DNA from: Orobanche coerulescens
Lineage: Eukaryota; Streptophyta; Magnoliopsida; Lamiales; Orobanchaceae
DNA length: 64,000 nucleotides
Direction of reading: 5' to 3'
Assembly (NCBI GenBank): GCA_033398695.1
Contig: CM065804.1
Coordinates: forward strand, 6,743,001-6,807,000
Shown: positions 45,101 through 53,774 of the stretch, in pieces
How the letters are laid out: each line of letters opens with the position of its first letter
How positions within the stretch are numbered: position 1 is the stretch's first letter
Notes under the pieces: model-generated
What the model saw: the letters and a program-made list of their open reading frames with translations, nothing else
What the model was told of the DNA's origin: nothing
Database searches by the model: none
Position numbers and translations under genes: made by a program

Positions 45101-45351
45101 CACCATGTCGTCGTCAGATGTACCGTCTTGTTTCAGTTGTGGTGCACTTTGGAACGAGCGGAGGCGGGCACTACACGGTTTATCGAAAAGTGACCGCCAG
45201 ATTAGGCAACGATGATCCTGTGGGGCTACTCGAATCTTCTATCGAGCAATGGTTTTGCATATCGGATTGTGAAGTTTATAGTGTTACGGAGAAAGATGTT
45301 TTGGATGCGAATGCTAGTATGCTGTTTTATGAGAAAATCGACAATTCCTGA
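17377..45351 (+). CDS. UBP27: Ubiquitin carboxyl-terminal hydrolase 27-like (USP/UBP family, membrane-anchored)
   Basis: Ten exons give a 559-aa protein: 17377-17646, 17830-17956, 19655-19755, 19984-20217, 20965-21033, 21158-21286, 22238-22375, 23041-23103, 44366-44641, 45079-45351. All introns are GT-AG and the frame closes. Residues about 27-49 form a hydrophobic membrane segment. The catalytic Cys box [16 protein letters not shown] puts the nucleophile at Cys83. A QQDAEEAF box starts near residue 165. CxxC pairs (VCQSC, CCSNC) suggest the USP zinc ribbon. The His box [12 protein letters not shown] has His500, and ISDCEV supplies the acidic residue near 532. Order and N-terminal anchor match plant UBP27, which acts at the mitochondrial outer membrane in Arabidopsis and removes ubiquitin from substrates. 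Intron 8 spans 23104-44365 because of nested transposons. Exon 9 is the least certain: its donor follows GATGCCAAT, and an alternative AG-GTACC donor upstream breaks the frame. Confidence 0.9.
18096..18310 (+). mobile_element. tRNA-derived SINE in intron 2 of the UBP27-like gene
   Basis: It starts GGAAGGGGAGCCTTGGCGC, a common 5' end of a widespread plant SINE group, and has a perfect box B-like GGTTCGAGTCC at 18151-18161. The internal GCAGGGTAGAAT and AGCGTAGCCCCGATTTC blocks decay toward an A-rich tail near 18300. No target duplication identified. Confidence 0.7.
18376..18645 (+). mobile_element. hAT-type MITE with GAGCTCGA repeats (intron 2)
   Basis: It begins CAGGGGTGTAAATC and ends GATCTTCAGCCCC, an imperfect terminal inverted repeat. 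The body is dense in alternating CGAGCT and AACGAGCT words on both strands. It is clearly related to the element at 55037-55336 (same ends, same AAACTTGT and GAGCTTGATTTGAT blocks). Confidence 0.65.
18706..18713. repeat. Target-site duplication GTTTTGTG, left
   Basis: Identical to 19313-19320; an 8-bp duplication is the hAT signature. Confidence 0.93.
18714..19312. mobile_element. hAT non-autonomous MITE, 599 bp (intron 2)
   Basis: Terminal inverted repeats TAGGGGTGTGCAT and ATGCACACCCCTA are perfect over 13 bp and are flanked by a perfect 8-bp duplication GTTTTGTG. Both subterminal arms are built from GGATCGGATT and AATCCGAT words, so each arm is itself repetitive and the ends can fold on each other. 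The middle 250 bp is unrelated AT-rich sequence. No transposase. Confidence 0.9.
19313..19320. repeat. Target-site duplication GTTTTGTG, right
   Basis: Matches 18706-18713 exactly. Confidence 0.93.
20311..20607. mobile_element. Small TIR MITE in intron 4
   Basis: The left end GATAATAACAAAAAC and the right end GTTTTTGTAATTATC are inverted repeats with one mismatch, followed inside by CCCCT-type words. Related termini occur at 19786, 21358, 21856 and 44052. No open frame. Confidence 0.65.
21108..21138. repeat. (TTA)n microsatellite in intron 5
   Basis: ATT units repeated before the acceptor of exon 6. Confidence 0.85.
21358..22046. mobile_element. Candidate MITE remnants in intron 6
   Basis: TTAATTACAAAATTTCCC at 21358 and the complement of a similar end (GGGGTATCTTTTGTAAATTA) near 22026-22046 face each other, with a second AATTACAAAATATCCCC at about 21880. 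The ends resemble those of the 20311-20607 element. Boundaries are loose and two copies may overlap. Confidence 0.35.
23181..23484. mobile_element. hAT-like fragment rich in GAGTCGAG, interrupted by the Tat-like element
   Basis: It starts GGGCTGCAATTGAGTCGAG, then alternates CGACTCGAAA and TTTCGAGT words on both strands like other hAT MITEs here. It ends at the CCTGG target site of the large Ty3 element. Related words resume at about 39180-39265, which may be its other part. Confidence 0.45.
23485..23489. repeat. Target-site duplication CCTGG, left
   Basis: Lies directly before the LTR TG and equals 38454-38458. Five bases is the usual size for LTR elements. Confidence 0.93.
23490..24625 (-). 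repeat. Left outer LTR (3' LTR) of the Tat-like element
   Basis: 1,136 bp, TGTTGCTACCC to GACACAACA on the plus strand. The minus-strand TATA-like CTATAAATAG is at 24065-24074. On the minus strand it is preceded by the G-rich AAATGGGGCAAT, a polypurine tract. Confidence 0.92.
24969..24978 (+). promoter_or_regulatory. TATA-like box for the antisense ORF
   Basis: CTATAAAAGG lies about 140 bases before the first ATG of the plus-strand ORF and faces away from the LTR. In copy B the same position reads TACAAAAGG on the minus strand, so only copy A keeps a good TATA. Confidence 0.5.
25117..27664 (+). pseudogene. Antisense ORF (aORF) of the Tat-like element, copy A
   Basis: It is read opposite to gag. 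The first ATG begins [20 protein letters not shown]; pieces run to 25386, then shift frame (25386-25568, 25638-26057). A plausible intron lies at 26698-26767 (GAGAG-gtagat to ttttgatgcag). The last piece (27185-27664) is intact: a charged coiled-coil-like stretch ([16 protein letters not shown]) and the block [18 protein letters not shown], ending at a stop. The layout resembles plant proteins labelled putative gypsy-type transposase or aORF of Tat elements: globular N-terminal part, intron, C-terminal coiled coil. Function is unknown. Several frameshifts make it non-functional as it stands. Confidence 0.6.
26698..26767 (+). other. Probable 70-bp intron in the antisense ORF
   Basis: Donor GAGAG-GTAGAT and acceptor TTTTGATGCAG enclose an AT-rich stretch within GC-rich coding-like sequence. 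In copy B the acceptor is changed to GATGCGAG. An intron reading this way supports plus-strand transcription of this region. Confidence 0.55.
28649..28893 (-). pseudogene. Gag middle fragment at the inversion junction
   Basis: It matches 36119-36367 in the same orientation. The minus-strand reading contains [19 protein letters not shown] and [14 protein letters not shown] of the retrotransposon gag domain. On its left it joins the non-coding block directly, skipping about 700 bp (the equivalent of 35418-36118). On its right the sequence flips strand at an ATGTT microhomology near 28891-28895. Confidence 0.8.
28894..29510 (+). pseudogene. Gag C-terminal fragment, inverted copy
   Basis: Reverse complement of about 35505-36099. 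The plus-strand frame reads [20 protein letters not shown], then a Cys/His knuckle-like [18 protein letters not shown] near 29218-29270. It is the sense gag tail of the inverted half, without its N-terminal part. Confidence 0.75.
29560..33586 (-). repeat. Right arm of the internal inverted repeat (copy B)
   Basis: Inverted counterpart of 24626-28648. It holds a decayed copy of the antisense ORF on the minus strand: the C-terminal piece at 30541-30876 ([18 protein letters not shown] again) and N-terminal pieces near 32573-33110 (for example WRTRFHVP near 32660-32690). Compared with copy A it has more small deletions and a damaged splice acceptor near 31425. Confidence 0.88.
33587..34721 (+). 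repeat. Third LTR of the Tat-like element, inverted and internal
   Basis: 1,135 bp in opposite orientation to the two outer LTRs. Preceded by a G-rich tract (GAGCTGGGGGGCAAT) and followed by a PBS-like ATTGGCGCTAGA at 34722-34733. The TATA-like CTATAAATAG is at 34135-34144. It is thus placed both as a 3' LTR for the inverted half and as a 5' LTR before a PBS. Several positions match the right LTR against the left (for example the GATTCGGAGAGAGAAGTCC region), suggesting a closer relation to the right copy. Confidence 0.9.
34755..35520 (-). repeat. Third copy of the non-coding block (copy C)
   Basis: Matches 27980-28648 in the same orientation and about 29480-30225 inverted. It includes the GTATTTAAACGAAG and GACGGTGTACGTTG words seen repeatedly inside each copy: GTATTTAAACGAAG occurs twice per copy, showing an older internal duplication of about 260 bp. 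Confidence 0.85.
35643..37197 (-). pseudogene. Gag of the Tat-like element, main copy
   Basis: It begins about 130 bases after the PBS at [18 protein letters not shown] (37197, minus). The first piece runs to 36784 ([20 protein letters not shown]); after a frame change, the piece 36593-35643 carries the capsid-like gag domain ([16 protein letters not shown], then [16 protein letters not shown] and [16 protein letters not shown]). A shift near 36120 and loss of the knuckle cysteines in the final frame show decay. Gag would form the particle that packages element RNA. Confidence 0.8.
37316..37327 (-). other. Primer-binding site-like sequence
   Basis: Reads ATTGGCGCTAGA directly after the right LTR on the minus strand, and is repeated after the inverted LTR at 34722-34733. 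It fixes the orientation of the element. Confidence 0.7.
37328..38453 (-). repeat. Right outer LTR (5' LTR) of the Tat-like element
   Basis: 1,126 bp with the same ends as the left LTR; TATA-like CTATAAATAG on the minus strand at 37905-37914. It differs from the left LTR by scattered substitutions and small indels, so insertion is not very recent. Confidence 0.92.
38454..38458. repeat. Target-site duplication CCTGG, right
   Basis: Identical to 23485-23489. Confidence 0.93.
38459..39180 (+). other. Coding-like fragment with a 390-nt purine-rich, E/K-coding tract (intron 8)
   Basis: The plus strand from about 38770 to 39160 is almost pure A and G. One frame reads a long Glu/Lys run ending in GREDx with a stop near 39160; upstream a frame reads [19 protein letters not shown] then [12 protein letters not shown] frameshift separates them. 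It may be the remnant of a transposon ORF with an acidic tail or simple repeat growth. The pyrimidine-rich minus-strand frames are shadows. Confidence 0.4.
40273..40815 (-). pseudogene. LINE reverse transcriptase fragment
   Basis: Contains [40 protein letters not shown] and the catalytic [10 protein letters not shown]. These are the RT blocks of RTE-clade non-LTR elements. The frame is open for 180 residues but lacks the N-terminal fingers and is disconnected from the endonuclease. Confidence 0.9.
41944..42357 (-). other. Organelle-derived insert with a 16S rRNA fragment
   Basis: Within the LINE, 42043-42135 is the reverse complement of a plastid-type 16S rRNA stretch: on the minus strand it reads ACGGGAGGCAGCAGTGGGGA, then TTCCGCAATGGGCGAAAGCC, and GCCGCGTGGAGGTAGAAG. 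The flanking bases (41944-42042 and 42136-42357) are not rRNA and look organellar, perhaps mitochondrial. LINE homology resumes on both sides. This is a nuclear organelle insertion, possibly from mitochondrial DNA that already carried a plastid piece. The rRNA fragment is far too short to function. Confidence 0.7.
42862..42869. repeat. SINE target duplication CAAAGATT, left
   Basis: Equals 43091-43098. Confidence 0.65.
42870..43090 (-). mobile_element. tRNA-derived SINE (intron 8)
   Basis: On the minus strand: box A TAGCCAAGTTGG (43067-43078), box B GAGTTCGATTCCC (about 43031-43043), then the body and a GTCATCA-A(n) tail seen as a T run at 42870-42884. Flanked by the 8-bp duplication CAAAGATT. 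Same family as 13376-13554. Confidence 0.85.
43851..43942. repeat. Tandem duplication, 50-bp period
   Basis: AAAATAATAAATTTATAC through TTAGTTTACGCACG is repeated at 43901 with almost no change, so it is recent. Confidence 0.9.
44052..44252. mobile_element. Small TIR MITE at the end of intron 8
   Basis: Left end GGGATAATTAGAAATA and right end TATTTGTAATTATCCC are inverted repeats with one mismatch. Same terminal family as 20311-20607. It lies about 110 bp before exon 9. Confidence 0.7.
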
Positions 45352-46010
45352 GAGTTTTGAAGTAGGGAATGTAATTTTTTTCCCTTTAAAATGTCATTCC
45401 TTGATGTACTCGTTTATTGTCCATTACAGATGGAAACATGTCAAATGAAGTCGGTCTTTTTATGCTCTACGATTTAAGATCCATGAAGCATTCTTGTCTC
45501 GGACGTGCTATAGCTGTTTATGAATGTTCGACTTGCTACCTTAAAAAGTAGAAAAAAATCTTGTAACTTTGACGAACGGCGACGAAATCTACTACTTATA
45601 ATAGTTCTGAATAAAGTTCTAAACGCTGAGGAGAATTATTTATTTCTCATTTTTTTAGTTTACGGAAAAAAAATCTTTAAACAAGGAGAAGAATATTTTG
45701 CAATACATTTTTTCACAAGAAAAGCAATGCTTTTTGAGCAGTGAGGAATAAGTTTTTTTTTCTTTTTCTTTATTTTTTTTGTTGACTTATTTTAGAGAAA
45801 ATATTAAATAATAGAATTAAAAAATGTCGTCCACACCATTCAAAATTATTCGTCTTTCAATATTTTCCTTCACCATTAACAAAACAAAAAAATCATATCC
45901 AGATAATTATGTATCTCTCTCTGAAATTTGCAATACTCAGGACAATTATATCCAGATAACTATGTATCCCTCTCAAACTATACATGCAATTCAGATAACA
46001 TAAAAACCCC
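45352..46010 (+). other. 3' UTR and downstream region of the UBP27-like gene
   Basis: AT-rich sequence after the stop. The segment 45597-45745 is repeated at 51424-51543. No clear polyadenylation site can be assigned. Confidence 0.45.
45597..45745. repeat. Segment duplicated at 51424-51543
   Basis: Both copies carry ATAGTTCTGAATAAAGTTC, GAGAATTATTTATTTCTCAT and TTTTCACAAGAAAA in order, with a deletion of about 25 bp in the second. Confidence 0.85.
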
Positions 46011-46316
46011 AATTGAAACCCGTATAAATACTAAAAATCATATCCAAATTGAAACATATATACAAAAACTATAAGAATAGGGTTTGTACCCGTGAGCGGA
46101 AGCCCCAATTGAAACCCGTATAGAAGCCCTAATTGCTTGTATAGTAGCCCTAATTGCTAATGGCTGAGTAGAGACCCGTGTAGACTCGTGAAGAATCCGT
46201 AGAGATCGTGAAGAACCCTAATAGACCCGTGAAGAACATAAACACCTGTAGTTTATCGCGATTTTTGGAGAGAGAGAGAGAGAGAGGATTTTTTGACGAT
46301 CTTCACTCTACTGCTA
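46011..46316. repeat. Direct repeat copy 1 (about 300 bp)
   Basis: Nearly the same sequence, ending in a GA tract and TTTTTTGACGAT, recurs at 46843-47217. It includes CCAATTGAAACCCGTATA twice. The two copies are about 0.5 kb apart. Confidence 0.9.
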
Positions 46317-46556
46317 GGTTAGTTGGTGTTGGAATTTCATGAACGCAGAGCGTCTCTCTATTTCATCAGCATCTGGCACTGCTTGAGATTGAGTGGAGTG
46401 GGAGTTGACAATAATAAAGTGTTTTTGATCGGTTTTTGCACAATTATTGTTGACCCGCTCATGAAGCCCACCTATTTTTTTTTATTTTTTATACTTGGAC
46501 CCCTATTTTTTTGTTTTAGTAACAATTTTTTAATTATCAACGGCGACACCCATTCT

Positions 46557-46596
46557 AGTGTTACCATAGATACCGATTCATATCTATGGTAACACT
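46557..46596. repeat. Perfect 16-bp hairpin with 8-nt loop
   Basis: AGTGTTACCATAGATA and TATCTATGGTAACACT flank CCGATTCA. GGTAACAC-like words recur at about 46673-46681, so it may be the end of a decayed TIR element. Confidence 0.8.
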
Positions 46597-46842
46597 GATA
46601 GATATCAATGGTAATGCCAAAAAAGAGTATTGCCTTAGATCAATTTTAAGGCATGTAAAGCAACACTTTTGCTGGTAACACCGAAAAAAGTGACGTGGAA
46701 GCCTATATATAGGATTGGTATCTTTGATACTTATCATAATCTATTAATATATTACTCCGATAATTACCAATTAATTTGATAGTTATCCTAATATATTAAT
46801 TCGATAATATCAATTAATTTGATATTTATCCAGATACGAAAA

Positions 46843-47116
46843 ACCCCAATTGAAACCCGTATAAATACTAAAAACCATATCCAAATTGAAACCCATATAC
46901 AAAAACTATAAGAATAGGGTTTATACCCGTGAGCGGAAGCCCCAATTGAAACCCGTATAGAAGCCCTAATTGCCAACGGCTGAGTAGAGACCCGTGTAGA
47001 CTCGTGAAGAATCCGTAGGGATTGTGAAGAACCCTAATAGACCCGTGAAGAACATAAACACCCGTAGTTTATCGCGATTTTTGGAGAGAGAGAGAGAGAG
47101 AGGGGGGGGAGGGAGG

Positions 47117-47195
<79 letters not shown>

Positions 47196-47217
47196 TTTTT
47201 GACGATTTTCACTCTAT
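46843..47217. repeat. Direct repeat copy 2, with an expanded GA tract
   Basis: Copy of 46011-46316 in which the short GA tract of copy 1 has grown to about 110 bp (47083-47193). One of its frames translates as an Arg/Glu run, which is an artefact. Confidence 0.9.
47083..47193. repeat. (GA)n microsatellite
   Basis: Long GA run interrupted by a G-rich block at 47102-47119. Confidence 0.95.
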
Positions 47218-47474
47218 TGAACAATTATTTTAAACCCCAAAATCTGGAACCCTTATTTAAATCCCTCAAATCTAAATCCTAAACTAATTTGAAACCCCCA
47301 AATTTTTTAACCCTAACTCGAATCGAAAATAAACTAAAATCCCCAAAATTGAAACTAAATGGGTTAGGTGTGGGCCGTGCGGCTACGGGATGGAGGGGGG
47401 AGTGAAGAGATTTCGGAATTTCTAACCTAATTTGTGTTATATATCAATGGTCTAAGGCCATGTTTGGTGCATGA

Positions 47475-47483
47475 TTAATAATT
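47475..47483. repeat. Imperfect 9-bp target duplication TTAATAATT, left of foldback element
   Basis: Matches TTAAAAATT at 49455-49463 in 8 of 9 bases; nine bases is typical for Mutator-like elements. Confidence 0.6.
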
Positions 47484-49454
47484 GGGAAAACTACATTTAT
47501 TGTCCTAACGTATGGACCTTTTTACGTTCGTGTCCTAACCTAAGAATAATTGCAAATTGTCATATAACGTATTCAAAATTTTAATATCCGTGTCCTAATG
47601 ACCGGAATCCGGCCAATTTGCCTATGTGGCACACCGGAAATGTGACGTGGCTTGATTACATCATTTTAATAAAATAAAATTGGCCACATCAGCTCCAAAT
47701 CATCACTTATCACTTAAAAAAAATTAAAAAATTAAAATATTATAAAATAAAATTGAAAAAGTAAAATTATAAAATACAATTGTAAAATAAAATTATAAAA
47801 TTAAAAAAATGTTAAAAATTATAAAATTTTTAAATGTGGTCAATTAAAATTTTATAATTTTATAATTTTTTAAAATTAAAATTATAAAATAAAACTGTAA
47901 GAGAAAATTATCAAATTGGTCAGTATGTGAGACCAATTGGCGAAAAAACCCCATGTCTCTGCGGACCAAAACCCCACATCTCTCCTGCTTTAGCTAATTT
48001 AGTCCTCCGTCGCCGTAGGAGTATTTTCCGCCACCACGTGGGTGACGACACGTGGCTCACACGTAGCCAAAAATATAAAAAAATCTAAAAAAATCGAATA
48101 ATAAAAAACCTAAATTAAAACAAATTTAAAAGAAAACTAAAAAATTTAAAATCAAAAATATTTTTAAAAAAATATAAAAACATAAAAAATAAAAAAATTA
48201 AAAAAATTTAAAAAATCTAAAAAAAATTAAAGAATCTAAAAAATCGTAAAAAATTTTAAAAAAAATTAGAACCTTAGGTAATTATTTTTAATTCTGAAAT
48301 ATTAATATAAATATATTAGAATTTTTTATTTTATTTTTAATTTTATAATTCTGAAAAGAATTTTTTTCAGAATTTTTATTTTTTAATTCAAAAAATTAAT
48401 TTTATAATTCTGAATTTTTTTTGAAAAAAAATTATATTTTTTTAATTTTATAATTCTAAAAAAATCTTTTTAATTTCTGAAAAAAAATGAGAAAATTATC
48501 AAAACGGCCTTTTTCAGAATCTTTTCAGAAATTAAAAAGTTTCTTTTTTCAGAATTATAAAATTAAAAAAACTATTTTTTTTCAGAAATTAAAAAGATTA
48601 AAAAATTTTTTATTCAGAATTATAAAATTAATCTTTTGAATTAAAAAGATTTTTTTCTGAAAAAAAATCTTTTCAGAATTATAAAATTAAAAAATAAATA
48701 AAAAATTCTAATATATTTATATTAATATTTCAGAATTAAAAATAATTACATAAGGTTCTATTATTATATTACATTAAAAATTAAATGTTTTTAGATTTGT
48801 TATATTATTTAGGTTTTTATATATTTTTTTAAATTTTTTTAGATTTTAAATTTTTTAAACTTTTTTAAATTTTTTTAGATTTTTTAAATTTTTTTAAATT
48901 TAGATTTTTTAATATTCCAGATTTTTTTATTTTTTTTAGATTTTATATATTATTTGGGTTTTTATATATTTTTTTGAATTATAAAATAAAATTGACCACA
49001 TTTACAATATTTATAATTTTTTAATTATATAGTTTTAGTTTACAGTTTTATTTTATAATTTTAATTTTAAAAAATTATAAAATTTATAAAATTTTAATTG
49101 ACCACATTTAAAAATTTTATAATTTTTAACATTTTTTAATTTTATAATTTTATTTCACAATTGTATTTTATAATTTTACTTTTTCAATTTTATTTTATAA
49201 TATTTTAATTTTTTAAATTTTTAAGTGATAACTGATGATTTGGAGCTGATGTGGCCAATTTTATTTTATTAAAATGATGCAATCAAGGCACGTCGCATTT
49301 CCGGTGTGCCAGATAGGCAAATTGGACGGATTCCGGTCATTAGGACACGGACATTAAAATTTTGAATACGTTATATGGCAATTTGCAATTATGCTTAGGT
49401 TAGAACACGGACGTAAAAAGGTCCATACGTTAGGACAATAAATGTAGTTTTCCC
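47484..49454. mobile_element. Long-TIR foldback / Mutator-like non-autonomous element (about 2 kb)
   Basis: The first 200 bp (GGGAAAACTACATTTATTGTCC onward to GGCCACATCAG near 47690) is repeated in inverse at 49250-49454 with few changes. The inverted repeat continues through AT-rich sequence toward a centre near 48490, so almost the whole element can fold back. An asymmetric GC-richer piece at about 47930-48080 interrupts the left arm. There is no transposase. It has G/C ends and a 9-bp imperfect target duplication. Confidence 0.8.
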
Positions 49455-49502
49455 TTAAAAATTTTATATACCAAATGCCTTATGCCTTATTTGGTGTGTG
49501 TG

Positions 49503-51005
<1,503 letters not shown>

Positions 51006-51023
51006 CTTATATATATATATTAT

Positions 51024-51186
51024 CTGTTAGCGGGTTTTTTATCTGTTTTTTCGGTTCGGGTCTTATCGATTTCGGTTCAATCTTAAGGACTCGTATCCGA
51101 ACTCGTTAATTGTCGGGTGAGTTTCGATCCCGGGTTTTTCAGTCCGGTTCTTGACCGGGTCTCAAGTTCACTCGGACCGCTAACAG
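51024..51186. mobile_element. 163-bp TIR MITE
   Basis: Perfect ends CTGTTAGCGG and CCGCTAACAG enclose words like GGTTCGGGT and ACCGGGTCTC. No clear target duplication. Confidence 0.65.
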
Positions 51187-51371
51187 TCCTTTTGCCTTTG
51201 GCACATTCGGCTTTTTGGCTTCTGATATGGTTAAGTTTCTCCGGAGAGTACAGAAGGTTATGAACGGGAATTTATTGACTGCGGGTTCAGCGGAATATGT
51301 GTTTCAATTCAAAGGATAGGATTCGCAATCCAACGAGGTGTTGCGGCACAGCTTGTTGCCCGTTTGCCTCG
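51187..51371 (+). pseudogene. Coding-like gene fragment, unidentified
   Basis: One frame reads FAFGTFGFLASDMVKFLRRV then QKVMNGNLLTAGSAEYVFQ; after one frameshift it continues RIGFAIQRGVAAQLVARLPR. Codon-like composition and GC content stand out from the AT-rich flanks. It looks like an exon of a host protein, broken and without its neighbours. It abuts the 163-bp MITE and is followed by the duplicate of the UBP27 3' flank. I cannot name the family. Confidence 0.4.
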
Positions 51372-51423
51372 CATGTTTGTAACTTATTTTTACATTATGA
51401 AAGAAAAACATCTCCTATTACTT

Positions 51424-51543
51424 GAAATAGTTCTGAATAAAGTTCCTAACGCTGAGGGAGAATTATTTATTTCTCATTTTTTTAGTTTCTGGAAAATATT
51501 TTGGAATGCATCTTTTCACAAGAAAAACAACGCTTTTTGACGT
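51424..51543. repeat. Duplicate of 45597-45745
   Basis: Second copy of the segment found downstream of the UBP27-like gene. Confidence 0.85.
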
Positions 51544-51552
51544 TGAGTTAAT

Positions 51553-51639
51553 TTCATTTCAGGACACTCCTTTAATTTTAACTTCCAATGAAACCACTTA
51601 TTTACTAAAAAGTGGGCCCACTTTTTAACACACTCCTTC

Positions 51640-51671
<32 letters not shown>

Positions 51672-51860
51672 TCCCCCCACCCCCTTCCCTTACAATAAGA
51701 ATCGAACCCAGGACCTCTAAGTCTCTGGAAGGCTCCCTAACCACTAAGCCATTCGATGTTCTCTAACACACTCCTTTACATAATACAACATACAATATGG
51801 ATTCTTTACCCCCTCGTTTTTTACTTATCATAAAATATTAAAACTCGTACTAATAAATTT
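51553..51860. repeat. Repeat unit containing a SINE; parallels 52015-52190 and 52850-52930
   Basis: TTAATTTCATTTCAGGACA, GAAACCACTTATTTACTAAA and CCCACTTTTTAACACACT occur in both this block and 52015-52190. The tail (ATACAATATGG, ATATTAAAACTCGTAC) recurs at 52850-52930. An unclassified dispersed repeat. Confidence 0.75.
51639..51763 (-). mobile_element. tRNA-derived SINE with perfect 13-bp target duplication
   Basis: Minus strand: box A TGGCTTAGTGG (complement at 51741-51751), box B GGGTTCGATT (complement at about 51710-51719), then a G-rich body and a T/A-rich tail at the left. TAACACACTCCTT flanks it at 51626-51638 and 51764-51776. The related block near 52145 shows the empty site. Its tail is odd: a T run next to an A run. 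Confidence 0.88.
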
Positions 51861-52211
51861 TTTTCCTCACATTTAAAAAATAATTTTTACAAGGCGCGGA
51901 AATTCTTTCTTCACATCTCTCCATCTTTCCTCGTCGTTCAGAATTCTTTTCTTGCCTTTTTAAATTATTTCTCTCACTGTTAAAATATACTCCATTCCCC
52001 GACAAAATACGTTCAGTTAATTTCATTTTAGGACATCCACAAATAATATTATCTTTTTATTTTTGGAGATGAACCCCACATAATTCCCTTGGTTTTGAAT
52101 TTCGATGAAACCACTTATTTACTAAAAAATGAGCCCACTTTTTAACACACTACTTTACATAATACAGGATACAATATGTTTTGTTGAGGGAGTGAGGTCT
52201 CCCCCCACAGG

Positions 52212-52668
52212 TACGGGTGTTCAAAATTGGATATCCGGACTTTCGGATATCCGAAAGTTCGGATAGTAGATTTTGATATCCGATATCCGTATCCGAAATT
52301 TTGGATATCCGATTTTCGGATACGGATATCGGATATCCGAATATCCGGAAAAAATATGAATTTTATTTGGATATCCTTATATTCGAAAAAAATATTCGGA
52401 TTTGGATATCGGATATCCGAATATCCGAAAAAAACTTCGGATATGGATATCGAATATCTGAATATCTGAATACCTTCTATTACTTAAAATATAAAAAAAA
52501 TAAAAAATTTAGGATTTTTCGGATATTTCGGATATCCGAATATCCGATTTTTCTGAAAAGTACTATCCGGTATCCGAATCCGAAGTTCCGGATATCCAAA
52601 CTTCGGATATCCGAATTTTCGAATATTTCGGATCGGATATCGAATATTGAATATTTTTTAACACCCTA
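52212..52668. mobile_element. hAT-type MITE rich in GGATATCCG
   Basis: Ends TACGGGTGTTCAAAA and TTTTTTAACACCCTA are imperfect inverted repeats. Both arms consist of CGGATATCCGAA words, each palindromic. Same architecture as 18714-19312 with a different word. Confidence 0.7.
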
Positions 52669-53514
52669 CCGCGGGGCCGTTGGCGCCGGTCCTGCAGAGA
52701 TAAACGAGGATGCGCTTAGTGGCCAGAATCGGCGAGAGGGCCGCGATACCAATCCCAAAGATAGCCACATCAAGGTGAGAAAGCACCACACGAGCCGCGA
52801 TTCTGGGGATGATATCACATCATCGGCGCTTACTTAGCATTATCTTATGCAATACAAGATACAATATGGCTTCCTTACTCCGCTCATTTTTTAATTATCA
52901 CAAAATATTAAAACTCGTACCAATAAAATCTAGGAACGTATTTTATGGGCGAACATTTTTTCCTTGCGATTCCAAATGTTTCCTTGTTTGTAATTTTTTT
53001 TCTCGCCCTTTAGAATTTCTCACCGCAGAAATGTAATTTTTACAAGGCGAAAGTTTTCTCCCCACATTTTCCCTCAACGCTCGATTCTTTTTCTTTCTAC
53101 TAATATAAAAACAAATTGTTACATACAGAAACTGTTAGTATGTAAGATATTTAATTTATCTCAATCTATATTTTTATAATGTCATTTTTCTGTAAATTTT
53201 TTTATAATTAAAAGAATTAATGGTAAAAGTCGTAAATTCATGTCTTGTAATAATGGTGCAACAAGTAGGAAGCCAAAAATTAACCGTCCACTGCTCCTCA
53301 CTTCCGCTACCACCAAGTTTTTTTTTTTTTTTTATGGTTTTTAGAATATTTAGTTATTCTATTCTTTTAGGATTTGTAAGGTCCTTATTTTATTTTAGTT
53401 ATTTTAATTTTGCCAAAGTCACTTACTCGACCGCCCACCAAGACTTATTTTCGATCAAAATTTATAAACTTTGATCACAAATTACGACTAATATATAAAA
53501 AATTATAATTAATA
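52669..53514. other. AT-rich spacer with one GC-richer patch
   Basis: 52669-52830 is GC-richer (CGGTCCTGCAGAGATAAACG and ACGAGCCGCGATTCTGG) and may be an exon or transposon scrap; no domain recognised. The rest is AT-rich. Confidence 0.4.
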
Positions 53515-53774
53515 ATCCATCTGTCCCAACCAAAGCTTTACATTTCTCCCAAAAAATTATTTCTTTAATAATTTTATATATATATATATATATCACTTTT
53601 CACAATCAAATCAAACAATCACTTCTTATTTTTTAATCTCCACCACATACTTATCGTCAATATTTTTTACTTTTTAATCTCCACCAAACATTTATCACCG
53701 TTATTTATACCAATCATTACCTAAAATGCACTAAATATACACCATATGTCGATCTTTGGCTCGAATAGAGGGAG
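53515..53774. mobile_element. Stowaway-type (Tc1/mariner) MITE
   Basis: Starts ATCCATCTGTCCCAACC after TA and ends GGCTCGAATAGAGGGAG before TA. This is the CTCCCTCYGTCCC terminal pattern of Stowaway elements with the TA target duplication. 260 bp, AT-rich interior with a TA microsatellite. Confidence 0.75.

Noticed and set aside
47024..47233. Arg/Glu repeat protein
   Set aside because: Pure translation of a GA microsatellite.
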